Shown: positions 1 through 5,539 of the stretch, in pieces | Numbering within the stretch: position 1 is the stretch's first letter | Layout of the letters: every line of letters starts with the position of its first letter | Assembly (NCBI GenBank): GCA_020353115.1 | Contig: CP070687.1 | Location: forward strand, 1,904,665 to 1,910,203 | Source of the DNA: Bacteroidales bacterium | GTDB taxonomy: Bacteria > Bacteroidota > Bacteroidia > Bacteroidales > VadinHA17 | Reading direction: 5' to 3' | Length of the DNA: 5,539 bases | The notes under the pieces: generated by a model | What the model was told of the DNA's origin: nothing | Seen by the model: the letters and a program-made list of their open reading frames with translations, nothing else | Database searches by the model: none | Program-made: the position numbers and the translations under genes

Positions 1-2
1 TA

Positions 3-1424
3 ATTACGGGAATTCTGCTTATTCTCATAACCTGTCAATGCTCATCGGACCAGGCTTTTCAAAACAAACAAGTGTTCAAAGGTCATTGGATAAGCACGTC
101 ATATTATTTAAAATTCACTATCCATGTACTGGAAAAAGAAAATAAAACAATAGAATGTTACATCGATTTTCCAGGGGAAGAGGCATGGAATATTCCTGTG
201 GACATGGAAGTTTCAGACAGCATGGATGTTACATTTGACATCTATAATATCAGATGCAAATATAAAGGGGCAGTAAATGATTCCACGGAGCTTATTAGTG
301 GCTATTTTATTACTTCGGACGGAGGGGAGATACCTGTTGATTTAATGAAAACAGACAATCCTCCGGAGAGAACCTCTCTTCGTCCCCAGGAACCTGTTGA
401 ACCGTATCCCTATAAGTCCGAGGAGATAGCTTTTGAAAATACTACGGACAATATCACACTCAAAGGCACACTAACCATTCCTGATTTGCCAGGTCCGCAT
501 CCCGGTGTGGTTTTAATCTCAGGTTCCGGTCCGAACGACAGAGACCAGTTAATATTCGGGCACCGTGTATTCCTGGTATTGGCAGATTACCTGACCCGGC
601 AGGGTATTGCAGTATTACGCTATGACGACCGTGGTGTAGGAAGGTCAGATGGTAATTATGATGAAGCAACCTTTGAAAATTTTACATCTGATGCCCTGGC
701 TGCCTGTATATACCTGAAATCCAGATCTGAAATTGATCCGGAGCGGACCGGATTACTGGGACATAGCGAGGGGGCAGCCATTGCACCACTGGCAGCATCC
801 CAATCTCCTGAGGCGGGTTTTATTGTCCTTATGTCGGCTCCCGGATATAATTTCATCGAAAGTGAAGATAAAGGATTGATCTCTCAGTGGGAAATTTCCT
901 ACAGAAATAATGGTGTATCCGAGGAGGCAATTTCGTTCAAACTTGATCTTTTGGTTAATATGTTCCTGATTGCCAAAGAGGAATCTGATAAAGACATGGC
1001 AAGAAATAAGATCAGGGAATTGCTTGAAAAATCGGAACCGTCACTTCTGGAATTAAGCGAAGATGACAGGAAAAAAATTGAACTGGAATCTATCGAAACA
1101 TACGACATCGAGTGGATGCTTTCAACCGGTTTCCTGAATATTCTTAAATATGATCCGCAATCAGTCATATCAGGTGTTCATTGTCCGGTACTCGCTGTTC
1201 ATGGTTCAAAAGACTCCCAGATACCCGTTGAAAACCTGTCGGCCGTTGAACAGGCTTTGAAGAATGGCGGAAATGAGGATTATACAATCAAGAATTTTGA
1301 AGGATTAAACCATCTTTTCCAGACAGCAGAAACCGGACAGGTATCGGAATATCCTCAAATTGAAGAGACCATTGCACCTCAGGTTCTGGTCTTCATATCA
1401 GAGTGGATAAAAAATAATAGTTAA
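3..1424 (+). CDS. Lipoprotein alpha/beta-hydrolase (S33/lysophospholipase-like esterase or peptidase), 5' end outside window
   Basis: The frame is open from the left edge. Codons 3-71 read ITGILLILITC then QCSSDQAF, a hydrophobic signal peptide ending in a lipobox-like LITC (Cys codon 33-35). The gene therefore starts upstream, and the GTG at 72 is internal. The 473 visible residues comprise the signal, a beta-rich N-terminal domain (about 24-117) of the kind found ahead of many Bacteroidota hydrolases, and an alpha/beta-hydrolase core (about 135-473). Counting from codon 3, the core shows ISGSGPNDRD (172-181, oxyanion region), RYDDRGVGRS (206-215), nucleophile Ser255 in GHSEG, Asp404 in HGSKDSQIP and His437 in GLNHLFQ. 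This is a complete triad with a helical lid between Ser and Asp. It probably hydrolyses an ester or amide at the membrane face; the substrate cannot be told. The stop is TAA at 1422. Fold confidence is high; substrate is unknown. The Thr at lipobox -1 is less usual than Gly, Ala or Ser. Confidence 0.9.
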   Translation: MTGILLILITCQCSSDQAFQNKQVFKGHWISTSYYLKFTIHVLEKENKTIECYIDFPGEEAWNIPVDMEVSDSMDVTFDIYNIRCKYKGAVNDSTELISGYFITSDGGEIPVDLMKTDNPPERTSLRPQEPVEPYPYKSEEIAFENTTDNITLKGTLTIPDLPGPHPGVVLISGSGPNDRDQLIFGHRVFLVLADYLTRQGIAVLRYDDRGVGRSDGNYDEATFENFTSDALAACIYLKSRSEIDPERTGLLGHSEGAAIAPLAASQSPEAGFIVLMSAPGYNFIESEDKGLISQWEISYRNNGVSEEAISFKLDLLVNMFLIAKEESDKDMARNKIRELLEKSEPSLLELSEDDRKKIELESIETYDIEWMLSTGFLNILKYDPQSVISGVHCPVLAVHGSKDSQIPVENLSAVEQALKNGGNEDYTIKNFEGLNHLFQTAETGQVSEYPQIEETIAPQVLVFISEWIKNNS

Positions 1425-1449
1425 CATTCGAAATCTTACGAATGAGCAT

Positions 1450-1504
1450 GCCCTGACCCGCTGATGGCGGGACCGGGCTACAAATATCCGGCCCCGATGG
1501 GGCT
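1450..1504. repeat. REP-like palindromic element: two adjacent GC-rich hairpins
   Basis: The first hairpin pairs 1450-1461 with 1467-1478 around a 5-nt loop (10 of 12 positions pair; outer GCCC/GGGC, inner CCCGC/GCGGG). A linker reading CTACAAATATCCG follows. The second hairpin is GCCCC-GAT-GGGGC at 1491-1503, a perfect 5-bp stem with a 3-nt loop. The pattern of a CTACAAATAT-type linker beside a GCCCC/GGGGC stem resembles, from memory, short dispersed palindromes in Bacteroidota intergenic DNA. It lies 25 bp after the hydrolase stop, so the first hairpin could also help end that transcript, although no T-tract follows. Copy number cannot be judged from one window. Confidence 0.45.
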
Positions 1505-1543
1505 ATGCTATGACTATCCCCCTCCAGGGAACCCCGCGAGTAT

Positions 1544-1575
1544 TTTTACAAATGCATATTTTTATTATATCTTTA
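1544..1575 (+). promoter_or_regulatory. Weak candidate Bacteroidota promoter for the beta-propeller gene
   Basis: TATCTTTA at 1568-1575 is close to the Bacteroidota -7 consensus TAnnTTTG. A T-run at 1544-1547 sits 20 bp upstream, the expected spacing for the -33 TTTG box. Both boxes lack the final G, and T-rich chance matches are common in this AT-rich stretch, so support is weak. It would place the start of transcription roughly 50 bp ahead of the ATG at 1631. Confidence 0.2.
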
Positions 1576-1630
1576 ACAACCGATGATGCCTGACAATATA
1601 TATTATTAGTTATCAATAAATTATAAACAG

Positions 1631-2953
1631 ATGGCAGGATTACAAAAAACAGGTTTTTACCGGAATGCAGGTGAAGATGTAACTTCCGCCAGATGCAGAA
1701 AAGGTTTTCAATTCGGTTTTCTGGTTTATCTTATTCTCTCTCTTCAGGGTTGCGCCACCATGGCCCAGGAAGAATTCGAATGGCGCAGTTTCCACGGGCC
1801 GGACAGGACCAACAAATCGACAGAAAAAGGACTGTTGAAAGAATGGCCAGAGGCAGGCCCGGAAGCGGCCTGGACAGTTTCAGGACTCGGAGAAGGTTAC
1901 AGTTCCGTATCCGTTGCCGAAGGGTACCTGTTTACCGCAGGAATAATTGATAAAAAAACCTATGTATTTGCATTTGACCTTGACGGGAAACAGATTTGGA
2001 AGAAGCCCAACGGTAATTCCTGGGAAACAGACCTTTCCTGGGCCAGAACATATACAGGTTCCCGGAGCACGCCGACATACGATAACGGTGTAGTATATCA
2101 TCTCAACGACCTGGGACGGCTGGCAGCCTTCGACTATAAAACGGGAAACGAGATATGGAATATGGAGCTACGGGAACAGTTTGATGCGGAAATACCCGAA
2201 TATGGATATTGCGAATCGGTTTTTATCGAAGGAGACCGGTTATATTGCAGTCCCGCAGGGAAAAAAGGATATATCGTTTGCCTGGATAAGAATGATGGTA
2301 CCACGATATGGACAAACCGGGAAGTGCCGGGACCGGTCGGATTCAGTTCGCCTGTTCTGTTCGATCATGGGGGTTACCGCCAGATTGCCGGGTTAAGTGC
2401 AAACAGCGTTTACGGGGTGGATTCAGAAACGGGAAAAATGCTCTGGGTCGTGGAATTTGAAAACAGCCGGTCAAATAATATCACGGATCCGATATTCCAG
2501 GATGGTCATGTATTTGCATCCACCGGGTATGGCAAGGGTAGCATGCTCATAAAACTGAATGTTTCAGGAACAGATATTATTCCTGAAACTGTGTGGCAGA
2601 CCGATCTGATGGACAACCAGCATGGAGGTGTCATCTTCCATGAAGGCTACCTTTACGGATCGGGCCAGGAGGAAAGGGGATGGTTCTGCCTGGATTTCAT
2701 GACCGGCAGGCAGATGTGGAAAGCAAGCGGCAAAGGATCGCTGACTTATGCGGATGGTATGTTATACTGCCTGGAGGAAAGAGGTATTATGACGCTGGTC
2801 AGGGCTTCACCTGAAAAATACGAAGCGGTAAGCACATTCGAGGTGCCGCGCGGTGGTAAAGGGTTTCACTGGGCCCATCCGGTGGTGTGCGGGGGAATGT
2901 TATATATCCGTCATATGGATAAGTTATTTGCTTATGATATACATGGGAAATAA
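1631..2953 (+). CDS. PQQ-like beta-propeller repeat lipoprotein (BamB-like fold)
   Basis: The protein has 440 residues. A lipoprotein signal precedes Cys41: basic RCRK (21-24), hydrophobic segment 28-38, then LQGC. About 20 extra residues lie before the basic region; ATG 1631 is the only ATG that fits. After a short linker comes WRSFHGPDRT (51-60) and a KGLLKEWPEAGP stretch, the N-terminal signature of PQQ-like propellers of the kind common in Planctomycetes and Bacteroidota. Blade motifs with the docking tryptophan follow: DGKQIW (118-123), TGNEIW (171-176), DGTTIW (222-227), TGKMLW (267-272), ETVW (319-322) and TGRQMW (358-363). The closing strand reads WAHPVVCGGMLYIRHMD (414-430). No dehydrogenase active site is evident, so a structural or binding role at the envelope is more likely than a quinoprotein enzyme. 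True BamB is unlikely, given the PVC-like N-terminus. Fold is sure; partner and function are unknown. Confidence 0.88.
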   Translation: MAGLQKTGFYRNAGEDVTSARCRKGFQFGFLVYLILSLQGCATMAQEEFEWRSFHGPDRTNKSTEKGLLKEWPEAGPEAAWTVSGLGEGYSSVSVAEGYLFTAGIIDKKTYVFAFDLDGKQIWKKPNGNSWETDLSWARTYTGSRSTPTYDNGVVYHLNDLGRLAAFDYKTGNEIWNMELREQFDAEIPEYGYCESVFIEGDRLYCSPAGKKGYIVCLDKNDGTTIWTNREVPGPVGFSSPVLFDHGGYRQIAGLSANSVYGVDSETGKMLWVVEFENSRSNNITDPIFQDGHVFASTGYGKGSMLIKLNVSGTDIIPETVWQTDLMDNQHGGVIFHEGYLYGSGQEERGWFCLDFMTGRQMWKASGKGSLTYADGMLYCLEERGIMTLVRASPEKYEAVSTFEVPRGGKGFHWAHPVVCGGMLYIRHMDKLFAYDIHGK

Positions 2954-2968
2954 AAACCCGGAGGTTTA
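2953..2968 (+). terminator. Small hairpin abutting the beta-propeller stop codon
   Basis: AAACC (2954-2958), loop CGGA, GGTTT (2963-2967) form a perfect 5-bp stem that begins directly after the stop codon. The descending TTT sits within the stem, an arrangement often seen in compact Bacteroidota terminators. There is no long T-run beyond it, so termination strength is uncertain. Confidence 0.4.
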
Positions 2969-3101
2969 TCATATCCCAATAAAGGCTTCACACCAGGTTC
3001 AGATAATGGTCGCAAACCTGCCTTCCTGAATGATTCGGTACACAGCCGGGTTTACGTCAAATACTAATTGAAATTCCGGTATAACAAAACAATAGATTAT
3101 T

Positions 3102-3809
3102 ATGAAACGAAGAACTTTTGTCAAGACATTACCGGCCGTAACCCTTCTGGCCGGTACAGCATCTGGCTACACCAACAGAAAATTGTATTCCGTGGATCTG
3201 CAGCCGATTATTCTTCCCAAACCGGAGAAAGAAGGAGGCAAATCCTTACTGGCAGCTATCAGCGGGAGGAGGACCACCCGGAATATCGGTTCAAAGGAAC
3301 TTCCCCTTCAGGTGCTCTCCAACCTTCTCTGGGCAGCATTTGGAGTGAACAGGGAGCGGGCATCGTTCAACAAACCCGGCAGGACGGCACCATCGGCCAG
3401 TAATTCACAGGAGATCGACCTGTACGTGGCCTTGCCGGGAGGCGTTTATGTTTACGAAGCCGTTCCCCACAGGCTGGCGCCTGTTGTGGCCGGAGATTTC
3501 CGCAGGAGATCGGGAAGGGGCAGGGCAGCAACAGCACCGGTAAACATCTTCTACGTTGTCGATCTTACCCGGTATGACCTGGGACCGGACCAGCCTGACA
3601 GGGCAATCGGTGACCCTGAGGTGCAGAAATCGTATTATTATACCGATACGGGTTTCATCGCCCAGAATGTTTATCTTTTTGCTGCTTCACAGGGTCTGGC
3701 CGCCTGGTTCCACAACTGTGACAAGGAAAATACTCCCGGTGAATTCAAACTGAAAACGCAGCAAAAGGTGCTCTTTGCACAGTCCGTGGGTTATGCGGAG
3801 GGGAGCTGA
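3102..3809 (+). CDS. Tat-exported nitroreductase-family protein, SagB/ThcOx-like
   Basis: The protein has 235 residues. The N-terminus KRRTFVK followed by a hydrophobic LPAVTLLAG stretch is a twin-arginine signal, which suits a folded flavoprotein exported with its cofactor; ATG 3102 starts right at it. The nitroreductase core begins near residue 48. ISGRRTTRNI (53-62) is the family's N-terminal arginine-rich FMN-binding segment, LPLQVLSNLLWAAFGVNR (67-84) the following helix, and RTAPSASNSQEIDLYVAL (94-111) the SagB-type block. TDTGFIAQNVYLFAASQGL (181-199) is the C-terminal helix, and QKVLFAQSVGY (221-231) closes the fold. FMN-dependent oxidoreduction in the periplasm is inferred; the substrate is unknown. 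Length fits stand-alone members. No cyclodehydratase or precursor peptide is nearby, so a role in azoline oxidation like true SagB is not supported. The gene is clearly GC-richer than the minus-strand genes (39 of 60 bases are G or C at 3481-3540). No Shine-Dalgarno is present. Confidence 0.87.
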   Translation: MKRRTFVKTLPAVTLLAGTASGYTNRKLYSVDLQPIILPKPEKEGGKSLLAAISGRRTTRNIGSKELPLQVLSNLLWAAFGVNRERASFNKPGRTAPSASNSQEIDLYVALPGGVYVYEAVPHRLAPVVAGDFRRRSGRGRAATAPVNIFYVVDLTRYDLGPDQPDRAIGDPEVQKSYYYTDTGFIAQNVYLFAASQGLAAWFHNCDKENTPGEFKLKTQQKVLFAQSVGYAEGS

Positions 3810-3836
3810 ATAATCGTCCCTGAGAATGACGATAAA

Positions 3837-3853
3837 TCCAACTTCCGGTTGGA
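3837..3853. terminator. Perfect hairpin in the convergent gap, possible bidirectional terminator
   Basis: TCCAAC (3837-3842), loop TTCCG, GTTGGA (3848-3853) form a perfect 6-bp stem 27 bp after the nitroreductase stop. It lies between two genes that face each other, where a terminator is expected. No T-tract flanks it on either strand, so the call rests on position and symmetry alone. The rest of the gap (3810-3953) shows no gene. Confidence 0.35.
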
Positions 3854-3953
3854 CTGGCGGCCAATATCCGATCCCTTACAACCGGGCACAGGAGACAATT
3901 GGACATGATTTAACCCTCGAATATCCAGGGGATAAACCTGATAAAGGAGGATT

Positions 3954-4838
3954 CTAATTACAATCCGTAGAAAAATAAACGTTCGGACTGCCCGATGTAT
4001 ATACAGTAACCCCGTCCGGGGGAAATGGCATCGTCCAGACACAAACCTTATAAAGCATTGGCATATCATTTAAATCCAAATTCACCAAAGCTGTATTGTG
4101 CGAAACATCAAGAGTGTATAATTGGTTGTTCCGGCAAGCCAGTCGTGTCAGGAACGTATTGTTAGAAACATCCAGTTGGATTAACCGGTTATCGGAGCAA
4201 TACAACCATTCCAAAACGGTATTGTTAGAAACATCCAGGCTGGTAAGCTGTGTATTCATGCAACTGAACTCAATCAAAGCGGTATTGTTTGATACATCCA
4301 GGCCGGTTAAAGCGTTGTTATTGCAGTATAAGCATCGTAAGGCGGTATTTTCAGCAACATCAAGGCTGGTTAACCGGTTATCGGAGCACCATAAGGATGC
4401 CAGAACCGTACATTGCGAAATATCCAGATTTGAAATTTGGTTAAACGAGCAAAACAAACATTCCAAAGCCGTATTATTTGAAAGATCCAGGGCGGTAAGC
4501 TGGGCACTCCCGCAATTCAACTCTATTAAAGCGATATTTTTTGAAAGATCCAGGGTAGCTAACTTGTTGCCAATGCAATAGAGAACCTCAAGATTGACAA
4601 ATGCCTGAATACCTGTCATATCCGAAATACTCTTTCCATTAAGATTTAAATATTTAACAGCCCCGGCTTCCTCGGGACTGATAATTCCATCTCCATTGGT
4701 ATCAACACCCAATTCTATCAGTGCATCAAGAAAGTTTCCGTCGGGGATCGTAACTTCAGGATTCGTTTCATCCTTCCTGCAAAAACCTGTTAAAACCATC
4801 GTCAGCATGAATAACAATATTTTACCTATTGTTTTCAT
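3954..4838 (-). CDS. Leucine-rich-repeat surface lipoprotein with EF-hand-like loop
   Basis: The protein has 294 residues. Its signal peptide MKTIGKILLFMLTMVLTGF precedes Cys20; Phe at -1 is atypical for a lipobox, but the next residues RKDE match the K-(D/E)2 lipoprotein export signal described in Bacteroidota, suggesting display on the outer surface. A conserved IPDGNFLDALIELG block (31-44) leads into DTNGDGIISPEE (46-57), a full 12-residue EF-hand/dockerin-type calcium loop with Asp at 1 and 5, Asn at 3 and Glu at 12. Eight 21-residue LRRs follow (83-250) with the pattern LxxLxCxxNxLxxLDxSxNxx. The C-terminal cap holds Cys266 and Cys293 and a GSPNVYFSTDC ending typical of such proteins. 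ATG 4838 is chosen because it begins the signal peptide. No enzymatic motif is seen; ligand or adhesion binding is inferred. The gene converges on the nitroreductase gene and lies 111 bp downstream of another lipoprotein gene on the same strand. Confidence 0.9.
   Translation of the reverse strand: MKTIGKILLFMLTMVLTGFCRKDETNPEVTIPDGNFLDALIELGVDTNGDGIISPEEAGAVKYLNLNGKSISDMTGIQAFVNLEVLYCIGNKLATLDLSKNIALIELNCGSAQLTALDLSNNTALECLFCSFNQISNLDISQCTVLASLWCSDNRLTSLDVAENTALRCLYCNNNALTGLDVSNNTALIEFSCMNTQLTSLDVSNNTVLEWLYCSDNRLIQLDVSNNTFLTRLACRNNQLYTLDVSHNTALVNLDLNDMPMLYKVCVWTMPFPPDGVTVYTSGSPNVYFSTDCN
4089..4592 (-). repeat. Eight tandem 63-bp LRR units
   Basis: The array encodes residues 83-250 of the LRR lipoprotein as eight units of exactly 63 bp, with no insertion or deletion. 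DNA identity between units is locally high: the same 20 bases occur at 4156-4175 and 4219-4238, and the same 16 bases at 4477-4492 and 4540-4555, each pair 63 bp apart. A ninth, degenerate unit (residues 251 onward) has Leu in place of the repeat cysteine and grades into the C-terminal cap. Confidence 0.9.
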
Positions 4839-4863
4839 GGATTAATCGTTTCCATTCATTAGT

Positions 4864-4924
4864 CACAGGAACCTGTGCTGTTATATCAATTACTTACAGC
4901 TGGCAGATATACAGACAGGTACCT
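4864..4924. promoter_or_regulatory. Paired palindromes forming a long hairpin ahead of the LRR gene
   Basis: Two copies of ACAGGWACCT, each containing the near-palindrome AGGWACCT, lie at 4865-4874 and 4915-4924, exactly 50 bp apart. Between them, 4871-4887 pairs with 4906-4920 (15 bp, two single-base bulges). With AGG/CCT beyond one A-A mismatch, this makes an 18-bp stem with an 18-nt loop. A shorter dyad, CACAGG-AA-CCTGTG (4864-4877), uses part of the same bases and would exclude the long stem. It lies 25 bp upstream of the LRR start codon. It may be an operator pair, a leader RNA switch, or a terminator: five Ts follow it on the plus strand only. Confidence 0.45.
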
Positions 4925-4949
4925 TTTTCATTACATTGGGTTTACAAGG

Positions 4950-5539
4950 TTATCTTATCTCAAAGTTTATTTTTAATCGCAGTTTATTTGTGCATGCGAA
5001 TTCATTTTGTGAAAGTGGAAGATGTTGGCCAAGACAAAACTGCTGGGTGAATTCTGTATAATATATACCCTTTGATAATGACGGTTGGTTAAGACCAATA
5101 AAACTTGCTTGAAAAACAAAGATTGTATTATATAAATCAAAGGGTATTTCAGTACCACGGGTTTCATGCCAGGGAATCTCCAAAACCCATTTTTCACCTT
5201 GTTTTATTCGATTCATAGCATCTCCTCTTTTAAAAAGAATAAACAAACTTACAGGTTTTCCTATCGTATCAGAGGTGCTACTAAAAACCATAAAAAGCTC
5301 CGGATTTCTTAAAAATTCACTAACAATATACATCGATGTATCCGGCTCGACATTGTTTATTATTGCAAGGTGAAATTTGAAGTTTTCACCTTCCTCAAAT
5401 ATTGTCGCTGGTTCACCATTCTCATTCAGCAGGCAAAACTCAATGCCTAATCCATTTTTTTCAGCAGTAATAACTTTCTGTTTACCATCAATAGTCAGTT
5501 CCATTATCGGTTCAATGGATTCTTTCTGGCAACTCATTA
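4950..5539 (-). CDS. Uncharacterised Bacteroidota lipoprotein, 5' end outside window
   Basis: The frame runs to the right edge. The first in-window Met (5537) is followed at once by Ser-Cys-Gln-Lys-Glu. A start there would leave no signal peptide, so this Met is more likely lipobox position -2. The codon before it must be NTA, hence Leu, Ile or Val, which completes an aliphatic-Met-Ser-Cys lipobox. CQKE resembles the export signal of surface lipoproteins. Counting from that Met, the 195 visible residues include GIEFCLLNENGEPATIFEEGENFKFHLAIIN (31-61) and KGIYYTEFTQQF (156-167), with alternating beta-strand patterns and KINFEIR at the end. This suggests an Ig-like sandwich, loosely like BsuPI-type domains. 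I know of similar hypothetical proteins but of no assigned function. The gene is AT-rich (21 of 60 bases G or C at 5041-5100). The stop is TAA at 4950. Confidence 0.8.
   Translation of the reverse strand, partial: MSCQKESIEPIMELTIDGKQKVITAEKNGLGIEFCLLNENGEPATIFEEGENFKFHLAIINNVEPDTSMYIVSEFLRNPELFMVFSSTSDTIGKPVSLFILFKRGDAMNRIKQGEKWVLEIPWHETRGTEIPFDLYNTIFVFQASFIGLNQPSLSKGIYYTEFTQQFCLGQHLPLSQNEFACTNKLRLKINFEIR

Larger units (their letters stand above)
1425..1630. other. Intergenic region with GC-rich palindromic patch, then AT-rich leader
   Basis: No gene is seen here. The left half (about 1445-1540) is visibly GC-rich and carries the palindromes listed separately, plus a short CCC-TCCA-GGG inverted repeat near 1523-1534. 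The right half (about 1541-1630) is strongly AT-rich and probably holds the promoter and leader of the beta-propeller gene. No Shine-Dalgarno sequence precedes the ATG at 1631; the upstream bases are A/T-rich, as is usual for Bacteroidota. Confidence 0.6.

Noticed and set aside
2954..3053. Distant 8-bp inverted repeat AAACCCGG / CCGGGTTT (2954-2961 and 3046-3053)
   Set aside because: The arms are about 84 bp apart, and the left arm is better explained by the local hairpin at the stop codon. No supporting pairing inside.
3068..3403. Plus-strand frame overlapping the nitroreductase start
   Set aside because: It is out of frame with a clear Tat signal and FMN-binding domain and has no recognisable domain.
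3943..3950. AAAGGAGG, a perfect Shine-Dalgarno-like sequence on the plus strand
   Set aside because: No start codon or frame follows at a usable distance, and genes in this window do not use such sites.
3791..4069. Minus-strand frame in the convergent gap (92 codons)
   Set aside because: It overlaps the LRR gene's 3' end and the nitroreductase end, and has no domain, signal or start context.
4096..4581. Long open frame on the plus strand across the LRR array (161 codons) with its own 21-residue periodicity
   Set aside because: It is the antisense shadow of the 63-bp repeats; a multiple-of-three repeat keeps all frames similar in every unit. No start context or fold is seen.
4089..4592. CRISPR-like regular spacing
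   Set aside because: The 63-bp period is coding, has no unique spacers, and translates into canonical LRRs.
4829..5050. Small plus-strand frame with a hydrophobic stretch that could pass for a membrane peptide
   Set aside because: It overlaps the LRR start and the 3' end of the next lipoprotein gene in antisense, and its composition is that of AT-rich DNA. No ribosome site or promoter is visible.

Overview
The window looks like a piece of a Bacteroidota chromosome, most likely a free-living or anaerobic Bacteroidales/Marinilabiliales-type organism. The evidence is the protein families, which resemble Bacteroidota secretome proteins: a surface LRR lipoprotein with a K-D/E-rich stretch after its lipid-bearing cysteine, a Tat-exported SagB-like nitroreductase, and an alpha/beta-hydrolase with a beta-rich N-terminal domain. 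Starts are AT-rich and lack Shine-Dalgarno sequences. This assignment is inference from family resemblance and was not tested by a search.

Layout from left to right. Positions 3-1424 (+) hold a lipoprotein alpha/beta-hydrolase whose true start lies left of the window. Positions 1425-1630 are intergenic and contain a GC-rich palindromic patch that resembles a dispersed REP-like element. Positions 1631-2953 (+) encode a PQQ-like beta-propeller lipoprotein, followed directly by a small hairpin. Positions 3102-3809 (+) encode a Tat-signal nitroreductase. A 144-bp convergent gap with another hairpin follows. Positions 3954-4838 (-) encode an LRR lipoprotein with an EF-hand-like loop and eight exact 21-residue repeats. 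The 111-bp gap at 4839-4949 holds an unusually organised set of dyads. Positions 4950-5539 (-) hold an uncharacterised lipoprotein cut by the right edge.

Every gene carries an export signal: four lipoprotein-type (two of them cut by the window edges) and one Tat. The shared theme is therefore the cell envelope rather than one recognisable pathway. Gaps of 206 and 148 bp between the plus-strand genes, with hairpins in each, argue against a tight operon, and I see no evidence of a shared reaction. I found no RNA gene, CRISPR array, transposase, phage gene or defence system. I do not see a clear new biological system. The items most worth checking are the paired palindromes at 4864-4924, the REP-like patch at 1450-1504, and the three-unit higher-order pattern within the LRR array.
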